DNA of 64,000 nt from Loripinus fragilis (Eukaryota > Mollusca > Bivalvia > Lucinida > Lucinidae). The stretch lies in contig OZ026527.1 of the NCBI GenBank assembly GCA_964019695.1, positions 71,632,593 through 71,696,592 of the forward strand, written 5' to 3'. Positions 39,001 through 52,655 of the stretch are shown here, in pieces. Position 1 is the stretch's first letter, and each line of letters begins with the position of its first letter. The position numbers and the translations under genes are program-made. Below the pieces are notes generated by a model, which made no database searches, was not told the origin of the DNA, and saw only the letters and a program-made list of their open reading frames with translations.

Positions 39001-40460
39001 TTCACACCCGAGCAAGCTCTTTTATAGGTCAACATTTTGGAAAAAAAATTGGCTTGCTGCCCACAGCAGGAGCTGAGAACCATGCATTCGGAGGTTTTCA
39101 CACCCCACCCACTAATGCCCTCAAAGTTTGAGAAAACGCGACCTTCGCGAAAAGCCCCGGAACCTATTGCAAAGTGATGAGCAGTGCCCAGGAGCACCTC
39201 TCAGTCATTTGCGCAAAATTCCTTCGGCTACAAGTGGCTCAAATAAGGGCGTGAAAATTGTGCCGAAAGCCCTTTCAGGGGCTATTGCTCGGCACTCGGG
39301 GGACGGAAAATTTTACGCAATGCCTCACAATGAAGCACTGGTCGGGGGCTAACTTCTGGCACCAGTTTCGAGCCCGTCCGTGAAAGTGACCCGCGCAAGT
39401 TTTAGGCCGGTTCGGCTACTGTGGCCTAATGGGGCCTAATGGGAAGATCTTCTAATGCTCATAACTTTTTAATTTCCCGACGGAACGCTTTGAAATTTTC
39501 ACCATTTGTAGACGGCCTCCCGTACTACAAACTGATGCCCGTGTGGGCATGATGAAAATGGTAGTTCGCGAGACGGAAGCGCGTAAAGCTTCGGGGCGGC
39601 GGACTTCCACACCCCGATAACTCGGTATCGAAACATTGTTGCGGGCGGGTGCGCATGGCAATACCTGCGCCTCTGTGGGCCCTATCCGCGTGCAAAATCT
39701 AAAAGCGGTCAGAGCCTTAGAAAGCGCGTACAACCGCTATCCCCATTTGCCTTGGGCCCTATGGGAAAACAGGAAATATCATAATTGCGGTCCGGGGCGC
39801 GCGCGCACAATGATAATTTTCACACCCGAGCAAGCTCTTTTATAGGTCAACATTTTGGAAAAAAAATTGGCTTGCTGCCTACAGCAGGAGCTGAGAACCA
39901 TGCATTCGGAGGTTTTCACACCCCACCCACTAATGCCCTCAAAGTTTGAGAAAACGCGACCTTCGCGAAAAGCCCCGGAACCTATTGCAAAGTGATGAGC
40001 AGTGCCCAGGAGCACCTCTCAGTCATTTGCGCAAAATTCCTTCGGCTACAAGTGGCTCAAATAAGGGCGTGAAAATTGTGCCGAAAGCCCTTTCAGGGGC
40101 TATTGCTCGGCACTCGGGGGACGGAAAATTTTACGCAATGCCTCACAATGAAGCACTGGTCGGGGGCTAACTTCTGGCACCAGTTTCGAGCCCGTCCGTG
40201 AAAGTGACCCGCGCAAGTTTTAGGCCGGTTCGGCTACTGTGGCCTAATGGGGCCTAATGGGAAGATCTTCTAATGCTCATAACTTTTTAATTTCCCGACG
40301 GAACGCTTTGAAATTTTCACCATTTGTAGACGGCCTCCCGTACTACAAACTGATGCCCGTGTGGGCATGATGAAAATGGTAGTTCGCGAGACGGAAGCGC
40401 GTAAAGCTTCGGGGCGGCGGACTTCCACACCCCGATAACTCGGTATCGAAACATTGTTGC

Positions 40461-42914
40461 AGGCGGGTGCGCATGGCAATACCTGCGCCTCTGTGGGCCC
40501 TATCCGCGTGCAAAATCTAAAAGCGGTCAGAGCCTTAGAAAGCGCGTACAACCGCTATCCCCATTTGCCTTGGGCCCTATGGGAAAACAGGAAATATCAT
40601 AATTGCGGTCCGGGGCGCGCGCGCACAATGATAATTTTCACACCCGAGCAAGCTCTTTTATAGGTCAACATTTTGGAAAAAAAATTGGCTTGCTGCCCAC
40701 AGCAGGAGCTGAGAACCATGCATTCGGAGGTTTTCACACCCCACCCACTAATGCCCTCAAAGTTTGAGAAAACGCGACCTTCGCGAAAAGCCCCGGAACC
40801 TATTGCAAAGTGATGAGCAGTGCCCAGGAGCACCTCTCAGTCATTTGCGCAAAATTCCTTCGGCTACAAGTGGCTCAAATAAGGGCGTGAAAATTGTGCC
40901 GAAAGCCCTTTCAGGGGCTATTGCTCGGCACTCGGGGGACGGAAAATTTTACGCAATGCCTCACAATGAAGCACTGGTCGGGGGCTAACTTCTGGCACCA
41001 GTTTCGAGCCCGTCCGTGAAAGTGACCCGCGCAAGTTTTAGGCCGGTTCGGCTACTGTGGCCTAATGGGGCCTAATGGGAAGATCTTCTTATGCTCATAA
41101 CTTTTTAATTTCCCGACGGAACGCTTTGAAATTTTCACCATTTGTAGACGGCCTCCCGTACTACAAACTGATGCCCGTGTGGGCATGATGAAAATGGTAG
41201 TTCGCGAGACGGAAGCGCGTAAAGCTTCGGGGCGGCGGACTTCCACACCCCGATAACTCGGTATCGAAACATTGTTGCGGGCGGGTGCGCATGGCAATAC
41301 CTGCGCCTCTGTGGGCCCTATCCGCGTGCAAAATCTAAAAGCGGTCAGAGCCTTAGAAAGCGCGTACAACCGCTATCCCCATTTGCCTTGGGCCCTATGG
41401 GAAAACAGGAAATATCATAATTGCGGTCCGGGGCGCGCGCGCACAATGATAATTTTCACAACCGAGCAAGCTCTTTTATAGGTCAACATTTTGGAAAAAA
41501 AATTGGCTTGCTGCCCACAGCAGGAGCTGAGAACCATGCATTCGGAGGTTTTCACACCCCACCCACTAATGCCCTCAAAGTTTGAGAAAACGCGACCTTC
41601 GCGAAAAGCCCCGGAACCTATTGCAAAGTGATGAGCAGTGCCCAGGAGCACCTCTCAGTCATTTGCGCAAAATTCCTTCGGCTACAAGTGGCTCAAATAA
41701 GGGCGTGAAAATTGTGCCGAAAGCCCTTTCAGGGGCTATTGCTCGGCACTCGGGGGACGGAAAATTTTACGCAATGCCTCACAATGAAGCACTGGTCGGG
41801 GGCTAACTTCTGGCACCAGTTTCGAGCCCGTCCGTGAAAGTGACCCGCGCAAGTTTTAGGCCGGTTCGGCTACTGTGGCCTAATGGGGCCTAATGGGAAG
41901 ATCTTCTAATGCTCATAACTTTTTAATTTCCCGACGGAACGCTTTGAAATTTTCACCATTTGTAGACGGCCTCCCGTACTACAAACTGATGCCCGTGTGG
42001 GCATGATGAAAATGGTAGTTCGCGAGACGGAAGCGCGTAAAGCTTCGGGGCGGCGGACTTCCACACCCCGATAACTCGGTATCGAAACATTGTTGCGGGC
42101 GGGTGCGCATGGCAATACCTGCGCCTCTGTGGGCCCTATCCGTGTGCAAAATCTAAAAGCGGTCAGAGCCTTAGAAAGCGCGTACAACCGCTATCCCCAT
42201 TTGCCTTGGGCCCTATGGGAAAACAGGAAATATCATAATTGCGGTCCGGGGCGCGCGCGCACAATGATAATTTTCACACCCGAGCAAGCTCTTTTATAGG
42301 TCAACATTTTGGAAAAAAAATTGGCTTGCTGCCCACAGCAGGAGCTGAGAACCATGCATTCGGAGGTTTTCACACCCCACCCACTAATGCCCTCAAAGTT
42401 TGAGAAAACGCGACCTTCGCGAAAAGCCCCGGAACCTATTGCAAAGTGATGAGCAGTGCCCAGGAGCACCTCTCAGTCATTTGCGCAAAATTCCTTCGGC
42501 TACAAGTGGCTCAAATAAGGGCGTGAAAATTGTGCCGAAAGCCCTTTCAGGGGCTATTGCTCGGCACTCGGGGGACGGAAAATTTTACGCAATGCCTCAC
42601 AATGAAGCACTGGTCGGGGGCTAACTTCTGGCACCAGTTTCGAGCCCGTCCGTGAAAGTGACCCGCGCAAGTTTTAGGCCGGTTCGGCTACTGTGGCCTA
42701 ATGGGGCCTAATGGGAAGATCTTCTAATGCTCATAACTTTTTAATTTCCCGACGGAACGCTTTGAAATTTTCACCATTTGTAGACGGCCTCCCGTACTAC
42801 AAACTGATGCCCGTGTGGGCATGATGAAAATGGTAGTTCGCGAGACGGAAGCGCGTAAAGCTTCGGGGCGGCGGACTTCCACACCCCGATAACTCGGTAT
42901 CGAAACATTGTTGC
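40461..42914 (+). repeat. Three-monomer duplication, copy 1 (2,454 bp)
   Basis: This segment carries four rare variants in order: G-to-A at 40461 (GCAGG for GCGGG), A-to-T at 41090 (CTTATG for CTAATG), C-to-A at 41461 (ACAACC for ACACCC) and C-to-T at 42143 (CCGTG for CCGCG). All four recur exactly 2,454 bases (three monomers) downstream. Chance recurrence of four changes with identical spacing is not credible, so this is a tandem duplication or conversion of a block. The left limit lies between 39880, whose variant is not copied, and 40461. Confidence 0.95.
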
Positions 42915-45368
42915 AGGCGGGTGCGCATGGCAATACCTGCGCCTCTGTGGGCCCTATCCGCGTGCAAAATCTAAAAGCGGTCAGAGCCTTAGAAAGCGCG
43001 TACAACCGCTATCCCCATTTGCCTTGGGCCCTATGGGAAAACAGGAAATATCATAATTGCGGTCCGGGGCGCGCGCGCACAATGATAATTTTCACACCCG
43101 AGCAAGCTCTTTTATAGGTCAACATTTTGGAAAAAAAATTGGCTTGCTGCCCACAGCAGGAGCTGAGAACCATGCATTCGGAGGTTTTCACACCCCACCC
43201 ACTAATGCCCTCAAAGTTTGAGAAAACGCGACCTTCGCGAAAAGCCCCGGAACCTATTGCAAAGTGATGAGCAGTGCCCAGGAGCACCTCTCAGTCATTT
43301 GCGCAAAATTCCTTCGGCTACAAGTGGCTCAAATAAGGGCGTGAAAATTGTGCCGAAAGCCCTTTCAGGGGCTATTGCTCGGCACTCGGGGGACGGAAAA
43401 TTTTACGCAATGCCTCACAATGAAGCACTGGTCGGGGGCTAACTTCTGGCACCAGTTTCGAGCCCGTCCGTGAAAGTGACCCGCGCAAGTTTTAGGCCGG
43501 TTCGGCTACTGTGGCCTAATGGGGCCTAATGGGAAGATCTTCTTATGCTCATAACTTTTTAATTTCCCGACGGAACGCTTTGAAATTTTCACCATTTGTA
43601 GACGGCCTCCCGTACTACAAACTGATGCCCGTGTGGGCATGATGAAAATGGTAGTTCGCGAGACGGAAGCGCGTAAAGCTTCGGGGCGGCGGACTTCCAC
43701 ACCCCGATAACTCGGTATCGAAACATTGTTGCGGGCGGGTGCGCATGGCAATACCTGCGCCTCTGTGGGCCCTATCCGCGTGCAAAATCTAAAAGCGGTC
43801 AGAGCCTTAGAAAGCGCGTACAACCGCTATCCCCATTTGCCTTGGGCCCTATGGGAAAACAGGAAATATCATAATTGCGGTCCGGGGCGCGCGCGCACAA
43901 TGATAATTTTCACAACCGAGCAAGCTCTTTTATAGGTCAACATTTTGGAAAAAAAATTGGCTTGCTGCCCACAGCAGGAGCTGAGAACCATGCATTCGGA
44001 GGTTTTCACACCCCACCCACTAATGCCCTCAAAGTTTGAGAAAACGCGACCTTCGCGAAAAGCCCCGGAACCTATTGCAAAGTGATGAGCAGTGCCCAGG
44101 AGCACCTCTCAGTCATTTGCGCAAAATTCCTTCGGCTACAAGTGGCTCAAATAAGGGCGTGAAAATTGTGCCGAAAGCCCTTTCAGGGGCTATTGCTCGG
44201 CACTCGGGGGACGGAAAATTTTACGCAATGCCTCACAATGAAGCACTGGTCGGGGGCTAACTTCTGGCACCAGTTTCGAGCCCGTCCGTGAAAGTGACCC
44301 GCGCAAGTTTTAGGCCGGTTCGGCTACTGTGGCCTAATGGGGCCTAATGGGAAGATCTTCTAATGCTCATAACTTTTTAATTTCCCGACGGAACGCTTTG
44401 AAATTTTCACCATTTGTAGACGGCCTCCCGTACTACAAACTGATGCCCGTGTGGGCATGATGAAAATGGTAGTTCGCGAGACGGAAGCGCGTAAAGCTTC
44501 GGGGCGGCGGACTTCCACACCCCGATAACTCGGTATCGAAACATTGTTGCGGGCGGGTGCGCATGGCAATACCTGCGCCTCTGTGGGCCCTATCCGTGTG
44601 CAAAATCTAAAAGCGGTCAGAGCCTTAGAAAGCGCGTACAACCGCTATCCCCATTTGCCTTGGGCCCTATGGGAAAACAGGAAATATCATAATTGCGGTC
44701 CGGGGCGCGCGCGCACAATGATAATTTTCACACCCGAGCAAGCTCTTTTATAGGTCAACATTTTGGAAAAAAAATTGGCTTGCTGCCCACAGCAGGAGCT
44801 GAGAACCATGCATTCGGAGGTTTTCACACCCCACCCACTAATGCCCTCAAAGTTTGAGAAAACGCGACCTTCGCGAAAAGCCCCGGAACCTATTGCAAAG
44901 TGATGAGCAGTGCCCAGGAGCACCTCTCAGTCATTTGCGCAAAATTCCTTCGGCTACAAGTGGCTCAAATAAGGGCGTGAAAATTGTGCCGAAAGCCCTT
45001 TCAGGGGCTATTGCTCGGCACTCGGGGGACGGAAAATTTTACGCAATGCCTCACAATGAAGCACTGGTCGGGGGCTAACTTCTGGCACCAGTTTCGAGCC
45101 CGTCCGTGAAAGTGACCCGCGCAAGTTTTAGGCCGGTTCGGCTACTGTGGCCTAATGGGGCCTAATGGGAAGATCTTCTAATGCTCATAACTTTTTAATT
45201 TCCCGACGGAACGCTTTGAAATTTTCACCATTTGTAGACGGCCTCCCGTACTACAAACTGATGCCCGTGTGGGCATGATGAAAATGGTAGTTCCCGAGAC
45301 GGAAGCGCGTAAAGCTTCGGGGCGGCGGACTTCCACACCCCGATAACTCGGTATCGAAACATTGTTGC
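42915..45368 (+). repeat. Three-monomer duplication, copy 2
   Basis: This segment repeats the marker series at 42915, 43544, 43915 and 44597. No private difference between the two copies was seen across the shared 1,683-bp tract, so the event is recent. The series does not recur a third time: the site at 45369 has the consensus base. The right limit therefore lies between 44597 and 45369. The end given is the offset-based maximum. Confidence 0.93.
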
Positions 45369-48300
45369 GGGCGGGTGCGCATGGCAATACCTGCGCCTCT
45401 GTGGGCCCTATCCGCGTGCAAAATCTAAAAGCGGTCAGAGCCTTAGAAAGCGCGTACAACCGCTATCCCCATTTGCCTTGGGCCCTATGGGAAAACAGGA
45501 AATATCATAATTGCGGTCCGGGGCGCGTGCGCACAATGATAATTTTCACACCCGAGCAAGCTCTTTTATAGGTCAACATTTTGGAAAAAAAATTGGCTTG
45601 CTGCCCACAGCAGGAGCTGAGAACCATGCATTCGGAGGTTTTCACACCCCACCCACTAATGCCCTCAAAGTTTGAGAAAACGCGACCTTCGCGAAAAGCC
45701 CCGGAACCTATTGCAAAGTGATGAGCAGTGCCCAGGAGCACCTCTCAGTCATTTGCGCAAAATTCCTTCGGCTACAAGTGGCTCAAATAAGGGCGTGAAA
45801 ATTGTGCCGAAAGCCCTTTCAGGGGCTATTGCTCGGCACTCGGGGGACGGAAAATTTTACGCAATGCCTCACAATGAAGCACTGGTCGGGGGCTAACTTC
45901 TGGCACCAGTTTCGAGCCCGTCCGTGAAAGTGACCCGCGCAAGTTTTAGGCCGGTTCGGCTACTGTGGCCTAATGGGGCCTAATGGGAAGATCTTCTAAT
46001 GCTCATAACTTTTTAATTTCCCGACGGAACGCTTTGAAATTTTCACCATTTGTAGACGGCCTCCCGTACTACAAACTGATGCCCGTGTGGGCATGATGAA
46101 AATGGTAGTTCGCGAGACGGAAGCGCGTAAAGCTTCGGGGCGGCGGACTTCCACACCCCGATAACTCGGTATCGAAACATTGTTGCGGGCGGGTGCGCAT
46201 GGCAATACCTGCGCCTCTGTGGGCCCTATCCGCGTGCAAAATCTAAAAGCGGTCAGAGCCTTAGAAAGCGCGTACAACCGCTATCCCCATTTGCCTTGGG
46301 CCCTATGGGAAAACAGGAAATATCATAATTGCGGTCCGGGGCGCGCGCGCACAATGATAATTTTCACACCCGAGCAAGCTCTTTTATAGGTCAACATTTT
46401 GGAAAAAAAATTGGCTTGCTGCCCACAGCAGGAGCTGAGAACCATGCATTCGGAGGTTTTCACACCCCACCCACTAATGCCCTCAAAGTTTGAGAAAACT
46501 CGACCTTCGCGAAAAGCCCCGGAACCTATTGCAAAGTGATGAGCAGTGCCCAGGAGCACCTCTCAGTCATTTGCGCAAAATTCCTTCGGCTACAAGTGGC
46601 TCAAATAAGGGCGTGAAAATTGTGCCGAAAGCCCTTTCAGGGGCTATTGCTCGGCACTCGGGGGACGGAAAATTTTACGCAATGCCTCACAATGAAGCAC
46701 TGGTCGGGGGCTAACTTCTGGCACCAGTTTCGAGCCCGTCCGTGAAAGTGACCCGCGCAAGTTTTAGGCCGGTTCGGCTACTGTGGCCTAATGGGGCCTA
46801 ATGGGAAGATCTTCTAATGCTCATAACTTTTTAATTTCCCGACGGAACGCTTTGAAATTTTCACCATTTGTAGACGGCCTCCCGTACTACAAACTGATGC
46901 CCGTGTGGGCATGATGAAAATGGTAGTTCGCGAGACGGAAGCGCGTAAAGCTTCGGGGCGGCGGACTTCCACACCCCGATAACTCGGTATCGAAACATTG
47001 TTGCGGGCGGGTGCGCATGGCAATACCTGCGCCTCTGTGGGCCCTATCCGCGTGCAAAATCTAAAAGCGGTCAGAGCCTTAGAAAGCGCGTACAACCGCT
47101 ATCCCCATTTGCCTTGGGCCCTATGGGAAAACAGGAAATATCATAATTGCGGTCCGGGGCGCGCGCGCACAATGATAATTTTCACACCCGAGCAAGCTCT
47201 TTTATAGGTCAACATTTTGGAAAAAAAATTGGCTTGCTGCCCACAGCAGGAGCTGAGAACCATGCATTCGGAGGTTTTCACACCCCACCCACTAATGCCC
47301 TCAAAGTTTGAGAAAACGCGACCTTCGCGAAAAGCCCCGGAACCTATTGCAAAGTGATGAGCAGTGCCCAGGAGCACCTCTCAGTCATTTGCGCAAAATT
47401 CCTTCGGCTACAAGTGGCTCAAATAAGGGCGTGAAAATTGTGCCGAAAGCCCTTTCAGGGGCTATTGCTCGGCACTCGGGGGACGGAAAATTTTACGCAA
47501 TGCCTCACAATGAAGCACTGGTCGGGGGCTAACTTCTGGCACCAGTTTCGAGCCCGTCCGTGAAAGTGACCCGCGCAAGTTTTAGGCCGGTTCGGCTACT
47601 GTGGCCTAATGGGGCCTAATGGGAAGATCTTCTAATGCTCATAACTTTTTAATTTCCCGACGGAACGCTTTGAAATTTTCACCATTTGTAGACGGCCTCC
47701 CGTACTACAAACTGATGCCCGTGTGGGCATGATGAAAATGGTAGTTCGCGAGACGGAAGCGCGTAAAGCTTCGGGGCGGCGGACTTCCACACCCCGATAA
47801 CTCGGTATCGAAACATTGTTGCGGGCGGGTGCGCATGGCAATACCTGCGCCTCTGTGGGCCCTATCCGCGTGCAAAATCTAAAAGCGGTCAGAGCCTTAG
47901 AAAGCGCGTACAACCGCTATCCCCATTTGCCTTGGGCCCTATGGGAAAACAGGAAATATCATAATTGCGGTCCGGGGCGCGCGCGCACAATGATAATTTT
48001 CACACCCGAGCAAGCTCTTTTATAGGTCAACATTTTGGAAAAAAAATTGGCTTGCTGCCCACAGCAGGAGCTGAGAACCATGCATTCGGAGGTTTTCACA
48101 CCCCACCCACTAATGCCCTCAAAGTTTGAGAAAACGCGACCTTCGCGAAAAGCCCCGGAACCTATTGCAAAGTGATGAGCAGTGCCCAGGAGCACCTCTC
48201 AGTCATTTGCGCAAAATTCCTTCGGCTACAAGTGGCTCAAATAAGGGCGTGAAAATTGTGCCGAAAGCCCTTTCAGGGGCTATTGCTCGGCACTCGGGGG

Positions 48301-48565
48301 ACGGAAAATTTTACGCAATGCCTCACAATGAAGCACTGGTCGGGGGCTAACTTCTGGCACCAGTTTCAAGCCCGTCCGTGAAAGTGACCCGCGCAAGTTT
48401 TAGGCCGGTTCGGCTACTGTGGCCTAATGGGGCCTAATGGGAAGATCTTCTAATGCTCATAACTTTTTAATTTCCCGACGGAACGCTTTGAAATTTTCAC
48501 CATTTGTAGACGGCCTCCCGTACTACAAACTGATGCCCGTGTGGGCATGATGAAAATGGTAGTTC

Positions 48566-50605
48566 CCGAGACGGAAGCGCGTAAAGCTTCGGGGCGGCGG
48601 ACTTCCACACCCCGATAACTCGGTATCGAAACATTGTTGCGGGCGGGTGCGCATGGCAATACCTGCGCCTCTGTGGGCCCTATCCGCGTGCAAAATCTAA
48701 AAGCGGTCAGAGCCTTAGAAAGCGCGTACAACCGCTATCCCCATTTGCCTTGGGCCCTATGGGAAAACAGGAAATATCATAATTGCGGTCCGGGGCGCGC
48801 GCGCACAATGATAATTTTCACACCCGAGCAAGCTCTTTTATAGGTCAACATTTTGGAAAAAAAATTGGCTTGCTGCCCACAGCAGGAGCTGAGAACCATG
48901 CATTCGGAGGTTTTCACACCCCACCCACTAATGCCCTCAAAGTTTGAGAAAACGCGACCTTCGCGAAAAGCCCCGGAACCTATTGCAAAGTGATGAGCAG
49001 TGCCCAGGAGCACCTCTCAGTCATTTGCGCAAAATTCCTTCGGCTACAAGTGGCTCAAATAAGGGCGTGAAAATTGTGCCGAAAGCCCTTTCAGGGGCTA
49101 TTGCTCGGCACTCGGGGGACGGAAAATTTTACGCAATGCCTCACAATGAAGCACTGGTCGGGGGCTAACTTCTGGCACCAGTTTCGAGCCCGTCCGTGAA
49201 AGTGACCCGCGCAAGTTTTAGGCCGGTTCGGCTACTGTGGCCTAATGGGGCCTAATGGGAAGATCTTCTAATGCTCATAACTTTTTAATTTCCCGACGGA
49301 ACGCTTTGAAATTTTCACCATTTGTAGACGGCCTCCCGTACTACAAACTGATGCCCGTGTGGGCATGATGAAAATAGTAGTTCGCGAGACGGAAGCGCGT
49401 AAAGCTTCGGGGCGGCGGACTTCCACACCCCGATAACTCGGTATCGAAACATTGTTGCGGGCGGGTGCGCATGGCAATACCTGCGCCTCTGTGGGCCCTA
49501 TCCGCGTGCAAAATCTAAAAGCGGTCAGAGCCTTAGAAAGCGCGTACAACCGCTATCCCCATTTGCCTTGGGCCCTATGGGAAAACAGGAAATATCATAA
49601 TTGCGGTCCGGGGCGCGCGCGCACAATGATAATTTTCACACCCGAGCAAGCTCTTTTATAGGTCAACATTTTGGAAAAAAAATTGGCTTGCTGCCCACAG
49701 CAGGAGCTGAGAACCATGCATTCGGAGGTTTTCACACCCCACCCACTTATGCCCTCAAAGTTTGAGAAAACGCGACCTTCGCGAAAAGCCCCGGAACCTA
49801 TTGCAAAGTGATGAGCAGTGCCCAGGAGCACCTCTCAGTCATTTGCGCAAAATTCCTTCGGCTACAAGTGGCTCAAATAAGGGCGTGAAAATTGTGCCGA
49901 AAGCCCTTTCAGGGGCTATTGCTCGGCACTCGGGGGACGGAAAATTTTACGCAATGCCTCACAATGAAGCACTGGTCGGGGGCTAACTTCTGGCACCAGT
50001 TTCGAGCCCGTCCGTGAAAGTGACCCGCGCAAGTTTTAGGCCGGTTCGGCTACTGTGGCCTAATGGGGCCTAATGGGAAGATCTTCTAATGCTCATAACT
50101 TTTTAATTTCCCGACGGAACGCTTTGAAATTTTCACCATTTGTAGACGGCCTCCCGTACTACAAACTGATGCCCGTGTGGGCATGATGAAAATGGTAGTT
50201 CGCGAGACGGAAGCGCGTAAAGCTTCGGGGCGGCGGACTTCCACACCCCGATAACTCGGTATCGAAACATTGTTGCGGGCGGGTGCGCATGGCAATACCT
50301 GCGCCTCTGTGGGCCCTATCCGCGTGCAAAATCTAAAAGCGGTCAGAGCCTTAGAAAGCGCGTACAACCGCTATCCCCATTTGCCTTGGGCCCTATGGGA
50401 AAACAGGAAATATCATAATTGCGGTCCGGGGCGCGCGCGCACAATGATAATTTTCACACCCGAGCAAGCTCTTTTATAGGTCAACATTTTGGAAAAAAAA
50501 TTGGCTTGCTGCCCACAGCAGGAGCTGAGAACCATGCATTCGGAGGTTTTCACACCCCACCCACTAATGCCCTCAAAGTTTGAGAAAACGCGACCTTCGC
50601 GAAAT
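48566..50605 (+). repeat. Five-monomer-offset shared tract, copy 1
   Basis: Four rare variants mark this tract: G-to-C at 48566 (TTCCCGAG for TTCGCGAG), G-to-A at 49376 (AAAATAGTAG), A-to-T at 49748 (CACTTATG) and A-to-T at 50605 (GAAATGCC). All four recur exactly 4,090 bases (five monomers) downstream. The variant at 48368 just to the left and the one at 51217 to the right are not shared, so the minimum shared tract is about 2.0 kb. Confidence 0.94.
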
Positions 50606-52655
50606 GCCCCGGAACCTATTGCAAAGTGATGAGCAGTGCCCAGGAGCACCTCTCAGTCATTTGCGCAAAATTCCTTCGGCTACAAGTGGCTCAAATAAGG
50701 GCGTGAAAATTGTGCCGAAAGCCCTTTCAGGGGCTATTGCTCGGCACTCGGGGGACGGAAAATTTTACGCAATGCCTCACAATGAAGCACTGGTCGGGGG
50801 CTAACTTCTGGCACCAGTTTCGAGCCCGTCCGTGAAAGTGACCCGCGCAAGTTTTAGGCCGGTTCGGCTACTGTGGCCTAATGGGGCCTAATGGGAAGAT
50901 CTTCTAATGCTCATAACTTTTTAATTTCCCGACGGAACGCTTTGAAATTTTCACCATTTGTAGACGGCCTCCCGTACTACAAACTGATGCCCGTGTGGGC
51001 ATGATGAAAATGGTAGTTCGCGAGACGGAAGCGCGTAAAGCTTCGGGGCGGCGGACTTCCACACCCCGATAACTCGGTATCGAAACATTGTTGCGGGCGG
51101 GTGCGCATGGCAATACCTGCGCCTCTGTGGGCCCTATCCGCGTGCAAAATCTAAAAGCGGTCAGAGCCTTAGAAAGCGCGTACAACCGCTATCCCCATTT
51201 GCCTTGGGCCCTATGGAAAAACAGGAAATATCATAATTGCGGTCCGGGGCGCGCGCGCACAATGATAATTTTCACACCCGAGCAAGCTCTTTTATAGGTC
51301 AACATTTTGGAAAAAAAATTGGCTTGCTGCCCACAGCAGGAGCTGAGAACCATGCATTCGGAGGTTTTCACACCCCACCCACTAATGCCCTCAAAGTTTG
51401 AGAAAACGCGACCTTCGCGAAAAGCCCCGGAACCTATTGCAAAGTGATGAGCAGTGCCCAGGAGCACCTCTCAGTCATTTGCGCAAAATTCCTTCGGCTA
51501 CAAGTGGCTCAAATAAGGGCGTGAAAATTGTGCCGAAAGCCCTTTCAGGGGCTATTGCTCGGCACTCGGGGGACGGAAAATTTTACGCAATGCCTCACAA
51601 TGAAGCACTGGTCGGGGGCTAACTTCTGGCACCAGTTTCGAGCCCGTCCGTGAAAGTGACCCGCGCAAGTTTTAGGCCGGTTCGGCTACTGTGGCCTAAT
51701 GGGGCCTAATGGGAAGATCTTCTAATGCTCATAACTTTTTAATTTCCCGACGGAACGCTTTGAAATTTTCACCATTTGTAGACGGCCTCCCGTACTACAA
51801 ACTGATGCCCGTGTGGGCATGATGAAAATGGTAGTTCGCGAGACGGAAGCGCGTAAAGCTTCGGGGCGGCGGACTTCCACACCCCGATAACTCGGTATCG
51901 AAACATTGTTGCGGGCGGGTGCGCATGGCAATACCTGCGCCTCTGTGGGCCCTATCCGCGTGCAAAATCTAAAAGCGGTCAGAGCCTTAGAAAGCGCGTA
52001 CAACCGCTATCCCCATTTGCCTTGGGCCCTATGGGAAAACAGGAAATATCATAATTGCGGTCCGGGGGGCGCGCGCACAATGATAATTTTCACACCCGAG
52101 CAAGCTCTTTTATAGGTCAACAATTTGGAAAAAAAATTGGCTTGCTGCCCACAGCAGGAGCTGAGAACCATGCATTCGGAGGTTTTCACACCCCACCCAC
52201 TAATGCCCTCAAAGTTTGAGAAAACGCGACCTTCGCGAAAAGCCCCGGAACCTATTGCAAAGTGATGAGCAGTGCCCAGGAGCACCTCTCAGTCATTTGC
52301 GCAAAATTCCTTCGGCTACAAGTGGCTCAAATAAAGGCGTGAAAATTGTGCCGAAAGCCCTTTCAGGGGCTATTGCTCGGCACTCGGGGGACGGAAAATT
52401 TTACGCAATGCCTCACAATGAAGCACTGGTCGGGGGCTAACTTCTGGCACCAGTTTCGAGCCCGTCCGTGAAAGTGACCCGCGCAAGTTTTAGGCCGGTT
52501 CGGCTACTGTGGCCTAATGGGGCCTAATGGGAAGATCTTCTAATGCTCATAACTTTTTAATTTCCCGACGGAACGCTTTGAAATTTTCACCATTTGTAGA
52601 CGGCCTCCCGTACTACAAACTGATGCCCGTGTGGGCATGATGAAAATGGTAGTTC

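Noticed and set aside
41052..41369. A longer, 105-codon version of the minus-strand frame (also at 43506-43823)
   Set aside because: It is caused by the A-to-T change at 41090 removing a stop, and was copied by the three-monomer duplication. It is not a distinct gene.
18535..45528. Shared CGTGCG variant at 18535 and 45528 as a long-range duplication
   Set aside because: Only this one change is shared, and it is a CpG transition, so independent mutation is the simpler explanation.
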